Below are positions 63,664-64,000 of a stretch of 64,000 nt of DNA, one piece after another. The number at the start of each line of letters is the position of its first letter. Within the stretch, counting starts at the first letter, position 1. Position numbers and translations under genes: made by a program. The notes below the pieces were generated by a model. That model was given only the letters and a program-made list of their open reading frames with translations. It made no database searches and was not told the origin of the DNA. The stretch spans positions 124,001 through 188,000 of the forward strand of contig JAGUQX010000007.1 in assembly GCA_030153485.1 (NCBI GenBank), given 5' to 3'. The DNA comes from Oscillospiraceae bacterium (GTDB taxonomy: Bacteria > Bacillota > Clostridia > Oscillospirales > Ruminococcaceae).

Positions 63664-64000
63664 TTATACAATAGTCCCTACCGTTCTAGGATACGGAATA
63701 ACATCTCTTATATTAGAAATTCCAGTTAAATACATAATTAATCTTTCAAAACCAAGTCCGAACCCTGCATGATTTACTCCACCATACTTACGAAGATCTA
63801 AATACCATTCATATTGATTAATATCCAATCCTTTATCATTCATTTTATTTTTTAACACATCATAGCGCTCTTCTCTTTGGCTACCACCGATTATCTCCCC
63901 AACACCTGGAACTAACAAATCCATAGCCGCTACTGTTTTATTATCATCATTAATTCTCATATAGAATGATTTTATCTCTTTAGGATAATCAATGATAAAT
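63664..64000 (-). CDS. asnS: Asparaginyl-tRNA synthetase, C-terminal part (5' end outside window)
   Basis: The frame is open to the window edge; 112 codons including the stop are visible. Class II synthetase motifs: [20 protein letters not shown] and motif 3 [17 protein letters not shown], ending in [14 protein letters not shown]. The AsnRS rather than AspRS assignment rests on the [11 protein letters not shown] and VIPYPRT wording, which fits AsnS. Full length would be about 460 residues. Confidence 0.93.
   Translation of the reverse strand, partial: FIIDYPKEIKSFYMRINDDNKTVAAMDLLVPGVGEIIGGSQREERYDVLKNKMNDKGLDINQYEWYLDLRKYGGVNHAGFGLGFERLIMYLTGISNIRDVIPYPRTVGTIV

Overview
The window is very AT-rich chromosomal DNA (roughly a quarter G+C by eye, not counted) from a low-GC Firmicute, most likely an anaerobic, spore-forming member of the Clostridia. 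The evidence is a yunB-type sporulation gene, a 24-codon spoVM-like gene that lies below normal annotation size, rubrerythrin, PolC, the RpoZ/RemA/CoaBC/PriA/PrkC gene order of Firmicutes, and an IspH-S1 fusion. Frequent TTG starts and strong GGAGG-type ribosome binding sites fit the same group. I cannot name the genus.

Layout. 1-17,691 is almost all on the + strand. It holds the end of a large unidentified gene, yunB, secD-secF, rpsB-tsf, and the run pyrH-frr-uppS-cdsA-dxr-rseP-ispG-polC, which joins ribosome recycling, phospholipid and isoprenoid supply, and replication. Rubrerythrin follows. At 17.7 kb the genes converge and the - strand takes over: a Xer-type recombinase with a perfect palindrome beside its ribosome binding site, spoVM with a 50-residue membrane protein, then the classic run read leftwards from remA (gmk, rpoZ, coaBC, priA, def, fmt, a zinc membrane protease, rsmB, rlmN, stp, prkC, rsgA). 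Further right, still on the - strand, are an M18 aminopeptidase, a transglycosylase-like protein lacking its catalytic Glu, a frameshifted coaE, tsaC, prfA, ispH-rpsA, plsC, cmk, a flavoprotein and an RpiR-type regulator. 42.8-47.2 kb is mixed: tRNA-Leu, a SEC-C protein, an SDR, two orphans, thiN and tspO.

The accessory part is 47.3-62.3 kb. A compact type VIIb secretion locus (esxA-essA-esaB-essB-essC, no esaA seen) is transcribed leftwards. It diverges from an unsignalled N-acetylmuramoyl-L-alanine amidase, and both promoters carry the same TTCGAC element. A five-gene LXG polymorphic-toxin module follows: two small helical partner proteins, an LXG protein with a Gly/Ala-rich membrane-insertion-like tail, a DUF443-like membrane immunity protein and a DUF4176 protein. 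After tRNA-fMet come two tandem 69-residue lipoproteins whose mature chains are about three-quarters serine, a Ser-linked DUF4358 lipoprotein, and an MBOAT/DHHW pair of the kind that O-acetylates extracellular polymers. The window closes with a PLP aminotransferase and the 3' part of asnS.

Two conserved genes, coaE and tspO, lack a normal start or frame exactly at A/T homopolymers. This is either assembly error or transcriptional slippage. Many transcription units end in unusually long perfect hairpins (14-31 bp), several of which contain the stop codons of both convergent genes.
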